Assembly (NCBI GenBank): GCA_014360755.1
Contig: JACIWX010000002.1
Location: 124,001-188,000, forward strand
DNA: 64,000 bases
Reading direction: 5' to 3'
Source of the DNA: Chloroflexota bacterium
GTDB lineage: Bacteria > Chloroflexota > Anaerolineae > UBA2200
Shown piece by piece: positions 1 to 11,134 of the stretch (its first letter is position 1; each line of letters begins with the position of its first letter). The notes beneath the pieces were generated by a model. That model worked only from the letters and a program-made list of their open reading frames with translations, searched no databases and was not told the DNA's origin. The translations under genes and the position numbers were made by a program.

Positions 1-643
1 CTTTTTTCACTTCTTCCTGTGCCTGCAGCACTTCCTCCGCCGTGATGACCTGGTCTATTTTCTCAATGGGGTGTTGATATTGCTGCGCTTCGAGGATAGT
101 GATTTCGTCGGCAGGGGCAGGGTGGCCCAGCCTTATGCGCATTAGGAAGCGGTCGAGTTGCGCCTCTGGCAAGGGAAAAGTGCCCTCGTATTCGATGGGG
201 TTCTGCGTGGCGATCACCAGGAATGGCCGCGGAGTGGGGTAGGTGATGCCGTCCACTGTGACCTGCCGCTCTTCCATTGCCTCCAGCAGCGCCGATTGGG
301 TCTTGGGAGTGGCGCGGTTGATTTCATCGGTGAGCACGATCTGGGAAAGGACTGGTCCGGGGCGGAATTCGAACTGGCGCGTCTTCTGGTTGAAGACGGA
401 AACACCGGTAACATCGCTGGGCAACAAGTCAGGCGTGAACTGGATGCGCTTGAAGGTGCAGCCGATGGACTTGGCGATGGATTTGGCAAGCATTGTCTTG
501 CCCACGCCAGGCACGTCCTCGATGAGCAAATGCCCCTGGCACAGCAGGCAGATGACAGCCAGCTCGATGACCTCGTGCTTGCCAACGATGACTTTCTCTA
601 CATTGTCCATGACCTTGCGAGCGGTAGCCTGTGCCTGGTTCAT
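1..643 (-). CDS. MoxR family AAA+ ATPase, C-terminus cut by window edge
   Basis: A frame open from an ATG at 643 to the window edge encodes 214 residues. It is missing from the ORF track because it is partial. Walker A is DVPGVGKT (about residues 43-50), and Walker B is VLTDEINRA followed by [12 protein letters not shown] and [22 protein letters not shown], all typical of MoxR. The family comprises chaperone-like ATPases that usually pair with DUF58 and von Willebrand factor A proteins for metal or cofactor insertion; those partners would lie outside the window to the left. A GGAGG precedes the ATG. The C-terminal lid is missing only because of the window boundary. Confidence 0.93.
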   Translation of the reverse strand, partial: MNQAQATARKVMDNVEKVIVGKHEVIELAVICLLCQGHLLIEDVPGVGKTMLAKSIAKSIGCTFKRIQFTPDLLPSDVTGVSVFNQKTRQFEFRPGPVLSQIVLTDEINRATPKTQSALLEAMEERQVTVDGITYPTPRPFLVIATQNPIEYEGTFPLPEAQLDRFLMRIRLGHPAPADEITILEAQQYQHPIEKIDQVITAEEVLQAQEEVKK

Positions 644-711
644 ACACCCTCCTGCCTCTTTGTACCCTGTAGGATACTCTGCTTAGAGGGAAAAGTCAAG
701 AGTGCACTCAT

Positions 712-841
712 GAGAGTGTTGAAAAAGTCTTTTCAGTGTCATGCTGAACGAAGTGAAGCATCTCACAGTACTTGGGAAAGTGCGCCTAAAGTTACGCGAG
801 ACCCTTCGCTTGCTCAGGGTGACAAGATTTTCAACACTCTC
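712..841 (+). repeat. Dispersed hairpin element, copy A
   Basis: About 130 bp bounded by an inverted repeat (GAGAGTGTTGAAAA at the left, its complement at the right). An imperfect inner inverted repeat is also present: GTCATGCTGAACGAAG at the left against CTTGCTCAGGGTGAC at the right. It sits between the minus-strand MoxR gene and the plus-strand kinase. The same element recurs six more times in the window, always in this orientation. Confidence 0.85.
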
Positions 842-853
842 CACACATCTCAT

Positions 854-882
854 TTGGCTCATAGCGGATGTCCGTGTATAAT
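854..882 (+). promoter_or_regulatory. Sigma-70-type promoter for the kinase/regulator pair
   Basis: TTGGCT, a 17-base spacer and a perfect TATAAT lie just after repeat copy A. Transcription would start near 889, giving a leader of about 110 bases before the histidine kinase. Confidence 0.6.
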
Positions 883-999
883 ATCAGCGGGCAGCAATTG
901 CTGTCGTTGCATCATCGCGTTGTGCCCCATAGGGTAGGTCCCAAGGGTACGAGCGCATCATACATGCAATGACCGCGTGTATTTCATGGAGGAGTAGCA

Positions 1000-2655
1000 A
1001 TGATGCAAGGACGTCAGCGGCTGGGCAGGCGTTTCCGGGACCTGCTTGACATCATCCAGATTGCCGAGAACATCTCGGTCAAATTGCACAACGCGCTGGA
1101 TGAGGCTGCCATTTACCAGACCGTGGTGGACGAATTCGCCCAGTCCGGGAAGTACAGCGGCAGTATCCTGTTGTTATCCGATGACGGGAGCAGGCTCCAC
1201 ATGGCAGCGACCTCACTCTTCTCTTCTCCCGCGCACGGGCCAGCGATAGAACAAGCGGCTAACATCCAACTCCTGGGCTATGCGATGGATGTACAGGGAT
1301 GTGATGTCTGGAGGCCGGTGCTTGAGGAGGGCAGGACAGTCCACTATCCTGCCGCAGAGGTTGTACGCAAGTTGTTTCCCCCGCCAACCGCCGAACGCAT
1401 CGTCGAGGTCATGGACTATAAACACAAAACCTTTGTCCTCGCTCCCCTGAAGCGGAATGGTCAGATTATGGGCGTGTTAGCCATGTCCTCAACGACGCTG
1501 ACCGAGTGCCTCACCCCTTCGGTGACGAACCTCGCACTGCACATTTCCCATGCCTTGGAAATGGTCGCGGCAAGGCGCAAGCAGATGGAGGCGATGCGCG
1601 CACTGCAGGAGAGCCAGGCTACGATGCAGACCCTGATCAATGCTTCCCCTGAGGTGATCCTTTTGATGGACAGAGAGGGAAAAGTGCTCACCGGTAATCA
1701 CGCACTGGCGGAAAGCCTGGGTTATCCTCTGGACGAGATCCGCGGCAAGAACGTGCATGATTTTTTCCCTCCCGGGGTACGCGAGGAAAGGGAAGCACGT
1801 ATGCGGGAGGTCCTGGAGGGAGGCAAAGCGATATATTTCCAGGACGAACGAGCTGGCCGGTATTTTGAGCATTTTCTATACCCGGTGTTTGGTGCTATGG
1901 GCCAGGTCGAACGGATTGCTGTCTTTGCCCGAGATGTCACCGAGCGCAAACGGATGGAAGCAGAGTTGCTGCAAGCGGAAAAACTGAGGACTTTGGGAAT
2001 GCTAGCGGGAGGCATTGCCCATGCGCTGCGCAACCCGCTGGCGGTTATCTCGTCTTGTATACAGACGCTGCGCGATCATCCTCACGATGCGCGGGTATGT
2101 GCGGAGAGTGTGCCAAAGGCACAAGCGGCAGTGGAGCGTGCCGGGCATATTGTGGATAGCCTGTTGCAGTTTGCCCGCCCTACGCCCGTGCAAATGATGG
2201 CGATAGATTTGGAATCTGTGCTCAGCGCAACGCTGGAATTGCTGGTTGACCATTTGTGCATGCGCAAGGTTACCGTGCGGCGGAGATGGCGAACTGGCTT
2301 GCCGCTGGTTCATGGTAATGCGCATTTGTTGCAGCAAGTTTTTACGGAACTAATGCTCAATGCCTGCAACGCCATGCCTGATGGGGGCACGATTACGATA
2401 ACGGCTAGGGTGCCGCGGTCAGATTGGGTCGAGGTGTGTTTCCGCGATACCGGGCAGGGCATCCCACCCGAATATCTGCCCAAGATCTTCGATCCCTTCT
2501 TCACAACCAGGCCTGAAAGCGAAGGCATTGGCTTGGGGTTATCTATTGCCCAACGCATTATACAGCAGCACGGTGGCAGCATCAAGGTGCAAAGCCAGTT
2601 GGGCAAGGGATCTGTATTCGCAGTGCGCTTGCGACGGGCAGCAAAGGAGGCATAA
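1000..2655 (+). CDS. Sensor histidine kinase (GAF-like, PAS, HisKA, HATPase)
   Basis: A soluble-looking 551-residue kinase. An N-terminal GAF-like sensor region (about 15-190) is followed by a PAS domain (about 205-315, LINASPEVILLMDREGKV), the dimerisation/phosphoacceptor helix (about 325-395) and an HATPase_c domain with the N box (LMLNACNAMPDGG), DTGQGIPPE and GIGLGLSIAQRII. The H box reads AHALRNPL, with the phosphoacceptor at about His341. Most kinases of this class have an acidic residue right after that histidine; here it is Ala. No membrane span is evident, so the signal is probably cytoplasmic. GGAGGAG precedes the ATG, and the response regulator follows after 17 bases. Confidence 0.92.
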   Translation: MMQGRQRLGRRFRDLLDIIQIAENISVKLHNALDEAAIYQTVVDEFAQSGKYSGSILLLSDDGSRLHMAATSLFSSPAHGPAIEQAANIQLLGYAMDVQGCDVWRPVLEEGRTVHYPAAEVVRKLFPPPTAERIVEVMDYKHKTFVLAPLKRNGQIMGVLAMSSTTLTECLTPSVTNLALHISHALEMVAARRKQMEAMRALQESQATMQTLINASPEVILLMDREGKVLTGNHALAESLGYPLDEIRGKNVHDFFPPGVREEREARMREVLEGGKAIYFQDERAGRYFEHFLYPVFGAMGQVERIAVFARDVTERKRMEAELLQAEKLRTLGMLAGGIAHALRNPLAVISSCIQTLRDHPHDARVCAESVPKAQAAVERAGHIVDSLLQFARPTPVQMMAIDLESVLSATLELLVDHLCMRKVTVRRRWRTGLPLVHGNAHLLQQVFTELMLNACNAMPDGGTITITARVPRSDWVEVCFRDTGQGIPPEYLPKIFDPFFTTRPESEGIGLGLSIAQRIIQQHGGSIKVQSQLGKGSVFAVRLRRAAKEA

Positions 2656-2672
2656 CGCTGCAGGAGGAGGCT

Positions 2673-3402
2673 ATGGCACAGCACGCAGCACGGATATTGG
2701 TTGTGGATGACGAGCAGGATTTGCTGTGGGCGTTGCAACGCCATCTGGGTGATGAGGGCTACGAGGTGCACACCGCAGAAGATGGGGTACAAGGCTTGCA
2801 ACTGGCGCGTGCGCATCACCCCCATCTCATTATCCTGGATGTCTCCATGCCCCGCATGGATGGGATTGAAATGTGTCGAGAACTGCGCCGAGATCCGACT
2901 CTGGCTGCCACGCCCGTCCTCTTCCTGACCATGCATGGTACGGTTGATGACCGCATCAAAGGGCTGGATGAAGGAGGGGACGATTACCTAGTCAAGCCTT
3001 TTGACATTGGTGAGTTGAAAGCGCGCGTGCGCGCGCTGCTCCGCCGGGTACCTTCTGCAGCAGAACCAGAAATCCAACCCCCAGGAGCATCTCTTGGTCG
3101 TTGGTGCGCTCATCCTGGACTTGCACCGCCGAGAAGCGCGTGTAGGGGACAAGGCAGTGATCCTTACGCCCACCGAGTTTGACCTCCTGTATTACCTCAT
3201 GAAGCATCCCGATGAAGTGTTCTCCAGCCAGAGGCTGCTTCAGGCACTGTGGGGCTATGTGCCCAACCCCGCCAGTGCCAGCGTGGTGCGCTGGCACATC
3301 AACAATATCCGTCGCAAGATTGAACCAGACCCCGACCACCCCGTCTTCATCCGCACTGTGTCACGCCACGGCTATATGCTGCCTCGGGAGAATCATCTCT
3401 AG
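2673..3402 (+). pseudogene. OmpR/PhoB-type response regulator, frameshifted
   Basis: The first ORF (2673-3182) carries a complete receiver domain (ILVVDDEQDLL, LIILDVSMPRMDG, FLTMHG, DDYLVKPF) and then loses sense after LLRRVP. The winged-helix DNA-binding half continues one frame on (about 3055-3402: LVVGALILDLHRREARV, LTPTEFDLLYYL, VVRWHINNIRRKIE, RTVSRHGYML). One extra base, or two missing, between about 3045 and 3075 explains the break. The second half could also be made separately, since a TTG at 3094 is preceded by CAGGAG at good spacing. It is the partner of the upstream kinase. The break may be a real mutation, an assembly error, or a split receiver plus DNA-binding protein. Confidence 0.85.
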
Positions 3403-3634
3403 CCCTCGTATTGGTTCACCGAGAGCGCAGAAAAAGCCCGCATTGTCATGCTGAGGCGAAGCCGAAGCATCTCGCAGTACTCGGGAAAATACGAAAGTTA
3501 CGCGAGACCCCTTCGTTGTACTCAGGGTGACAAGATTTTCAACACTCTCGAATCATCTCTAGCCCTTGTATCGGTTCACCGAGAGCGTAGAACAAGCCCG
3601 CATTGTCATGCTGAGGCGAAGCCGAAGCATCTCG
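3390..3634 (+). repeat. Tandem array of gene tail plus dispersed element (copies B and B')
   Basis: Positions 3390-3474 and 3550-3634 are near-identical (4 mismatches in 85 bases, offset exactly 160). The unit starts inside the last codons of the response regulator, runs through a 31-base spacer and enters the dispersed hairpin element. The element is complete at 3421-3549 and truncated at 3581-3634. The duplication therefore copied gene end, spacer and element together. Confidence 0.85.
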
Positions 3635-4070
3635 ACGACACAGATGAAAAAATTTTCATGCAAACGCAAAACTCGCGTAAACCTAGCGTCAAACTAGCAG
3701 CAAAATTCCCCCTTTTGTGCTATAAGTAGCTGACGTTTATCGCTTGTATCTGGAAGAGAGCATCGGGGTAGACACTGAGGCCTTGTATTTTCCCTTAATA
3801 GGTGGTGAGGTCATGAAATGAGGCGGGAGAAAAGTGAGTTCTTTACGACAAGTACCGTTTATAAAAGAAGTACTTGGGTACCTTTATTTTGGGTAATGAT
3901 TGCTGTATACTATATACATAACCTCTCTGTAAACCGGGTGTGATCGCTATGTCCTCGTTGGCTTACGCTGCTTTACGCTTGGTCAACTGTTTCGTTGGTC
4001 ATGGTAGAGTAGTTGTGTTGTCTCCTTGAGGATGTCCGCGTGATAGTGCACGCAAGGGTAGGTGAGATAC
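3635..4070. other. Intergenic region without a recognisable gene
   Basis: About 435 AT-richer bases between the repeat array and the LuxR-type gene. The 93-residue ORF of the track runs through repeat sequence and is not credible. A TATACT at 3906 could be a -10 box, but no good -35 precedes it. Nothing else was seen. Confidence 0.5.
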
Positions 4071-4808
4071 GTGGCTGCTCAGATCGAAGATGGCAAAGCA
4101 ATCAAGATCCTGCTTGTCGATAGGTGCACACTGGCTGGAGAGTTATTGGGGCCGGTCCTCAGCAGGTTTAATATAAAAATTATAGACCAGGCGTTCACTT
4201 GCGAAGAAGTGCTGCAAAAGATCAGAGAGCACTTACCAGGCGCTGTGTTGCTGAACGAGGCAATGGATAGTGCAGAGAGCGATAAACTCTGTCGCCGCAT
4301 TCTGGATTTGTACCCGCAGATTAAGGTTTTCACTTACCACTGGTTGGATGCCTGGAAATGGTTTGCTTCCCAGCAGGGGGCACAGATTGTGATGAGGCTT
4401 ACTACTATCGAAGAGATGGTGTGGGTTATTCGTGCCATTGTGCAAGAGCTGTTTTATCCCTGCTTCCCCAATCATTTACTGACTTCTTCTTCCCGCGTTT
4501 ACCCGCGGAACAACAAATTGAGAGCCTCTGGTCTCAATGATACTCAGATTTCTATCCTCAAGTTAGTTGCCAAGGGCCATAGTAACCGGGAAATCGCTCA
4601 ACACCTGTCGCTGCAAGTACAGACAATCAAGAATAATCTGAACATTATCTTTCAGGAACTGTGCGTGCAGAATCGCACGGAGGCGGTGATGGTAGCTCTG
4701 CAACGCGGCATTATCCTGTGGCAAGATGTGTTCAGTGAGTCCGAAGCTTTTGGTTCCCGCGATGATGACATGCATCGCACAGCCCGATATGCTCTCTCCT
4801 CACATTGA
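4071..4808 (+). CDS. LuxR/NarL-type regulator with degenerate receiver domain
   Basis: 245 residues. The N-terminal half has the outline of a receiver (IKILLVDRCTLAGELL, then AVLLNEAMD), but the expected phosphoacceptor Asp is Asn (LLNEAMD), suggesting a phosphorylation-independent or ligand-type pseudo-receiver. The C-terminal helix-turn-helix is canonical LuxR: LNDTQISILKLVAKGHSNREIAQHLSL, with NNLNIIFQEL as the recognition region. The GTG at 4071 is preferred over the track start at 4062 because AGGTGAG lies at proper distance only for 4071. It stands alone, with no adjacent kinase of the NarL type. Confidence 0.8.
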   Translation: MAAQIEDGKAIKILLVDRCTLAGELLGPVLSRFNIKIIDQAFTCEEVLQKIREHLPGAVLLNEAMDSAESDKLCRRILDLYPQIKVFTYHWLDAWKWFASQQGAQIVMRLTTIEEMVWVIRAIVQELFYPCFPNHLLTSSSRVYPRNNKLRASGLNDTQISILKLVAKGHSNREIAQHLSLQVQTIKNNLNIIFQELCVQNRTEAVMVALQRGIILWQDVFSESEAFGSRDDDMHRTARYALSSH

Positions 4809-5511
4809 TTGCCTGGAATCCACTGGGGTCCAGGGCAGATGGACATGGGCGTAATGCAGTACTTTAGTAACTCGACACAATGGGAGAAAGGCGCTAATTT
4901 ATTTTGATAAGGATATCTTGGATGCGGAGGCCGTTTTGCGTACCAAGGCGCACGTAATCGGCCTTTGTGTGGTGATTCAAGCCGTCTGATCACCTGTAAA
5001 ATCGGTTTCAACTGCTTGGAGCAGATATCAGAGTAGTTGAAGAAATGGCGACAAGCCCTCTCCCGGAGGGCTGCCAGATATTGCGTTGTTCATTATCGCG
5101 CGCTCGCTGGATGCAGGGAGTGCGGCGAGGGCGGAGCCTGCCCAGGTACCGTTCTGGCACTGTTCCTAAAGCGAAGGTGCCGGAACGGCGGAGCCTGCCT
5201 GCGATCAGGAACCTTTCGGCGCGTGAAGGGCGCGATGCATCTTCGTTTGCTTCAACTGTGACATTTCCTGTCATCTTTGAGTACATCGGGGTACCTTTTC
5301 ATTCATGCACATGAAGGCGAGGTAATCCAATGTCCGCAACCAAGCGAGTTTTCAAGAAGGTATCCACTCCCTTCGAAGCCCTCGAACCCACGGGGGCCAT
5401 CCTCATGGTCAACATGGTGGACCCGCAAATCAGCACGATGCATCCAATTCATGCTTCCCGAGCCCGTGCCGACGAAGAAGATGGGGATCAAGTAGGCGAG
5501 AAGAGGGGCAG
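4809..5511. other. Gene-poor region, no convincing gene
   Basis: About 700 bases with short overlapping ORFs in several frames and no recognisable domain. It contains two copies of a GGCGGAGCCTGCC motif (around 5120 and 5190) and an imperfect stem near 5151-5186. The 83-residue ORF at 5330 (MSATKRVFKK...) has a plausible GCGAGG upstream but no known relatives that I recognise, and it runs into the tandem repeat. It is most likely decayed sequence. Confidence 0.5.
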
Positions 5512-5591
5512 GGGAGCGGAGGAGCTGGAGGCTAGGGAGCGGAGGAGCTGGAGGCTAGGGAGCGGAGGAGCTGGAGGCTAGGGAGCGGAGG
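5512..5591 (+). repeat. 23-bp tandem repeat, about 3.5 copies
   Basis: Near-perfect tandem copies of a purine-rich 23-base unit (contains AGCGGAGGAGCTGGAGG). It lies immediately upstream of an epimerase fragment. Confidence 0.9.
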
Positions 5592-5631
5592 TGAATCTCA
5601 TTTGCACCCCGGCCCCCGTGTTCCCTGCTTA

Positions 5632-5742
5632 GAGGGCTGGGAGAAGCTGTACGCCGAGCGGGTGGCCATGGCCTATGGGCGGCGGTACGGCATGAAAGTG
5701 CGCATCGCCCGCTTTGAGAATTGCTACGGCCCAGAGGGGACC
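5632..5742 (+). pseudogene. Internal fragment of a GDP-mannose 3,5-epimerase-like gene
   Basis: The reading frame EGWEKLYAERVAMAYGRR then VRIARFENCYGPEGT matches the YxxxK active-site region of extended SDR epimerases. It parallels YGLEKLFMEKLC...VARFHNVYGPLGT of the intact epimerase at 22989. Both ends are missing: the tandem repeat lies on the left and a CCTTCGACAGGCTCAGGGC spacer on the right. Confidence 0.75.
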
Positions 5743-5761
5743 CTTCGACAGGCTCAGGGCA

Positions 5762-5974
5762 GGCCTGGACCGGCGGGAAGAGGCCGTTTCCTGGCTGCGG
5801 CAGGCCATTGCCCTCCACCGGGGCCAACCCTGGCAGTGAGCAGTCCAGTTGGGCGACTGGCTGGCCGAATCCGGGGACCGAGAGGGTGCCCTGGCCGCCT
5901 ACCGCCAGGCCCTGGAGTGGAAGCCGGGGGATGAGGGGATAGAAGCGAAGATCCGGGCGCTGGAGGGAAAATAG
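5762..5974 (+). pseudogene. C-terminal remnant of a TPR protein
   Basis: One frame reads LDRREEAVSWLRQAIALHRG, then an in-frame TGA (5837-5839), then LGDWLAESGDREGALAAYRQALEW and KPGDEGIEAKIRALEGK, ending at 5974. This is tetratricopeptide-type sequence with A/G/Y helix spacing. It has no start codon, lacks the N-terminus and is stopped internally. A GGCTCAGGGCAGG sequence joins it to the epimerase fragment. Confidence 0.65.
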
Positions 5975-6027
5975 TGCGGCGCGCAGTGGACGAGAGATAT
6001 GCCGGTTCTACTGCCGGAGGACCAGCG

Positions 6028-6264
6028 ATGGGAAAGAAACGGTTTGAAGTCAGTTACACCGAATCCGGCCTTGCGAAAGAGATTCCGGATTGGTTGGGGA
6101 AGACGATAGCCTCGGCACAAGTTGTTCATAGAGGTGCGGAAGGCTATTTGACCCTCAGGTTCACCGATGGAACAGCGAAGAAATACGGATACAGCGATTT
6201 GGGTTTCTGGGAAGAGGATTTGGAGGGAGAGGCCTGCTCCAGTCTGGGTAAACCATCGGGCTGA
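6028..6264 (+). CDS. Small hypothetical protein, 78 residues
   Basis: GGAGGA lies 6 bases before the ATG at 6028, which is a better start than the GTG at 5974. The product (MGKKRFEVSYTESGLAKEIP...) is soluble and mixed in charge, with no family I recognise. It stands alone about 100 bases before the permease. Function unknown; it could be a short remnant. Confidence 0.45.
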   Translation: MGKKRFEVSYTESGLAKEIPDWLGKTIASAQVVHRGAEGYLTLRFTDGTAKKYGYSDLGFWEEDLEGEACSSLGKPSG

Positions 6265-6365
6265 TGGGGAATCGCTGGTTCGACCGAAGCGAATCTGGAG
6301 ACCACTGGAGAAGTTGCCTAATCAATACTGACGAACAAACAAATCCCCGCTAAGGAGAACTTCTT

Positions 6366-8961
<2,596 letters not shown>

Positions 8962-9074
8962 AGTTTCGACAGAGTATCGCAAATTTGGGCCTGTAATTTT
9001 GCACGAACGGACGGCACCGAAACAGGAAAGCAAAGAAGGAGTAGGTCCTCCCTTGGTCTTCTCCACAAGAGGTA

Positions 9075-9404
9075 CTGAGGTTCAACAAGGGGCTCTCGGG
9101 CGGTGGCTACGGCCCCCTGGTGGCAAGCGGTCAGATGCTCTCGGGGACGGGGAGCCAAAACGCAGTGGGGAACACCACCCTCACCGAGGCAGTAGTGTGC
9201 CTGGTGGGGTTCTTGGGCTACCTGGCCACGCGGGGCGGAGTGGATTGGGGGCTGACCCTCCCCCTGGCCGTGGGCGCGGTGGCCTCTACCCCCCTTTCCG
9301 CCTACACCGTAAAGAGGCTTGGCGAACGCAAGTTGCGGGCGCTTTTCGCGATAGCTATATTGGCCCTCGGTGCCGTAACCTTGGTGAAGGTTGCCTTGAG
9401 TTGA
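9075..9404 (+). pseudogene. 3' half of a second TauE/SafE permease
   Basis: The frame opens with FNKGLSGGGYGPLVASGQ, aligned to GGGGWGP of the intact permease, then runs through QNAVGNTTLTEAVVCL and hydrophobic segments to VKVALS and a stop. The N-terminal repeat of the permease is absent and no Shine-Dalgarno precedes it. It is a truncated relic rather than a working half-transporter, although the GTG at 9120 could still be translated. Confidence 0.7.
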
Positions 9405-9671
9405 AGGAGGAAAAGTGGGAGCGAAGGACAGCCCGGTGGCGTTAAGCATCGCCCCCCGCGGGGGGAAGCCTGTAGAGCTTGTCGTGCCTTTAAACACCTG
9501 CTTTACACCCCGCGTTCGCTCGGGGAAAAATTCCGCTTGCTCGGCTGGGAGGAGGAACAGAAGGAGATCCACCTGGGAGTTTCACGGGTCGGCCGGCAAG
9601 GCGTGAGGAGACTTATTGACCATGCGGAAAGGATCGTCGAGTTCTGTCAGGGTCTTCTATCCCGAATTTGA
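9405..9671 (+). pseudogene. Fragment possibly of a HEPN-type protein
   Basis: A frame without start codon reads FKHLLYTPRSLGEKFRLLGW then EEEQKEIHLGVSRVGRQG and RRLIDHAERIVEFCQGLLSRI before TGA at 9669-9671, overlapping the nucleotidyltransferase start. The helical ending resembles the last helix of HEPN domains, which commonly precede MNT genes. The assignment is tentative: the family motif R-x4-6-H is not clearly placed and the N-terminus is missing. It is absent from the ORF track because it has no initiation codon. Confidence 0.35.
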
Positions 9672-9978
9672 CAGGAAGAAGGTAGTTGAGCTAATTGCCG
9701 AGAGGCTCGAGGAGCTTAAAGCAAGGTTCCCTGTTGTCCGTGTTGTCCTCTTCGGCTCCTATGCCAGGGGAAACTACACTGTGGGAAGCGACATCGACCT
9801 CCTTGTGGTTTATGCGGGCAAGCCACGGGAGGATGCCTATGCGGTTGTCAAGAAAACCCTGGGCATTCCCCGACTCGAACCTCATCTTTATACGGAGGGG
9901 GAATACGAGCGCATGAGCGAGACTTTGAGCAAGATGACAAGGGATGGTGTCGTGCTCTTCCCCCGGGGCGGGGCATAG
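9622..9978 (+). CDS. MNT-type nucleotidyltransferase
   Basis: 118 residues from the ATG at 9622. The polymerase-beta-like motif VVLFGSYARGNYTVGSDIDLLVV gives GS plus DxD, the metal-binding signature of minimal nucleotidyltransferases. In known HEPN/MNT modules this protein modifies and neutralises the HEPN RNase toxin. Here the adjacent HEPN-like frame is only a fragment, so this may be an orphaned antitoxin. The track start at 9616 is a TTG two codons upstream; the ATG is preferred. Confidence 0.8.
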   Translation: MRKGSSSSVRVFYPEFDRKKVVELIAERLEELKARFPVVRVVLFGSYARGNYTVGSDIDLLVVYAGKPREDAYAVVKKTLGIPRLEPHLYTEGEYERMSETLSKMTRDGVVLFPRGGA

Positions 9979-10108
9979 TGGGGAACGCCGACTGGGATGA
10001 CCCGGTGGAGCGGATAAGGCGTGATACGTGAGACGTGATACGTAAATGTAAGACGTGAAATGTGAGGGGTGGATGGGAGACATAAGGACGCACAAGGATT
10101 TGGATGTA

Positions 10109-11086
10109 ATGAACGTCCTTGTTACCGGCGCGGCCGGCTTCATCGGCTGGAAGGTCACCGAATTCCTGCTCGCCGAAGGCTACACCGTCATGGGCGTGGA
10201 CAACCTCAACGATGCCTATGATGTCCGCCTCAAGCACTGGCGCCTGGAACAGATCAAAGACCACCCCAACTTCACCTTCCATCGTCTCGACATTACGAAC
10301 CAGAGGGAACTGAGGGAATTGTGGAAACTCAAGGGAACTACACCCTTTATCGCCGTCATCAACCTGGCTGCGAGAGCAGGGGTGCGACAAAGCGTGGAAA
10401 ATCCCTGGGTCTACTATGAGACCAACGTCACTGGCACGCTCAATCTCTTGGAGCTTTGCCGTGAGTTTGGGGTGAAAAAGTTCATCCTGGCCTCCACTTC
10501 CAGCCTTTACGGGGCCAATAATCCCCGACCTTTCCGCGAGGATGCGAACACCGACGGACCCCTTTCCCCCTACGCGGCCTCCAAGAAGGCCGCCGAGGTA
10601 TTGTGCTACACATATCACTATCTCTACGACATTGACGTGACCGTGCTACGCTACTTCACAGTCTACGGGCCGGCAGGGCGACCCGATATGAGCATATTTC
10701 GTTTCATCCGCTGGATCTCAGAAGGAGAGCCCCTCGTCCTGTACGGCGACGGCACCCAGGAACGGGATTTCACTTATATAGATGACATTGCAAGAGGGAC
10801 CCTGTTTGCGCTCAAACCGCTGGGCTATGAGGTGATCAACCTGGGGAGCGACCGGCCCGTGCCCTTGCGGAAGGTGATCGCCCTTTTGGAGGATCTCATA
10901 GGGAGGCGGGCGTATATTGAGAGCCGGGCTCCGCACCCCGCGGACGTCCCGGCCACCTAGGCGGACATCTCCAAGGCCCGAAAACTTCTGGGTTGGGAGC
11001 CGCAGGTTTCCCTGGAGGAGGGGCTACGCCGGGCTGTGGCCTGGTACCGGCAAAATCGGGAATGGGCAAAGGAGCTCCGCCTGTGA
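10109..11086 (+). pseudogene. UDP-glucuronate 4-epimerase-like NAD epimerase with amber stop
   Basis: An extended SDR with the Rossmann motif VTGAAGFIGWKV, DNLNDAYD, NLAARAGVR, STSSLYG and YAASKKAAE (catalytic YxxxK), close to bacterial UDP-glucuronate epimerases. The ORF ends at TAG 10958-10960 after ADVPAT, but the frame continues as [22 protein letters not shown] to TGA at 11086. The family has Trp at this point (ATWAD), so TGG to TAG explains the stop. The ORF product lacks about 40 C-terminal residues that help close the sugar pocket. The ATG at 10109 is preferred over 10055. Confidence 0.88.
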
Positions 11087-11134
11087 GTTTCGCGGATTGG
11101 CCGGCAAAGGCGTAAGGGAGGGTAATGGATAGAC

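Noticed and set aside
158-937. 259-residue plus-strand ORF
   Set aside because: Overlaps the MoxR gene on the opposite strand and continues through repeat copy A; no domain.
3045-3100. Programmed +1 frameshift in the response regulator
   Set aside because: No slippery heptamer or strong downstream structure was recognised; simple indel is the easier explanation.
3448-3729. 93-residue ORF
   Set aside because: Made of dispersed repeat sequence, no ribosome site or recognisable protein.
5512-5591. Possible CRISPR-like tandem repeat
   Set aside because: Units are directly adjacent with no spacers.
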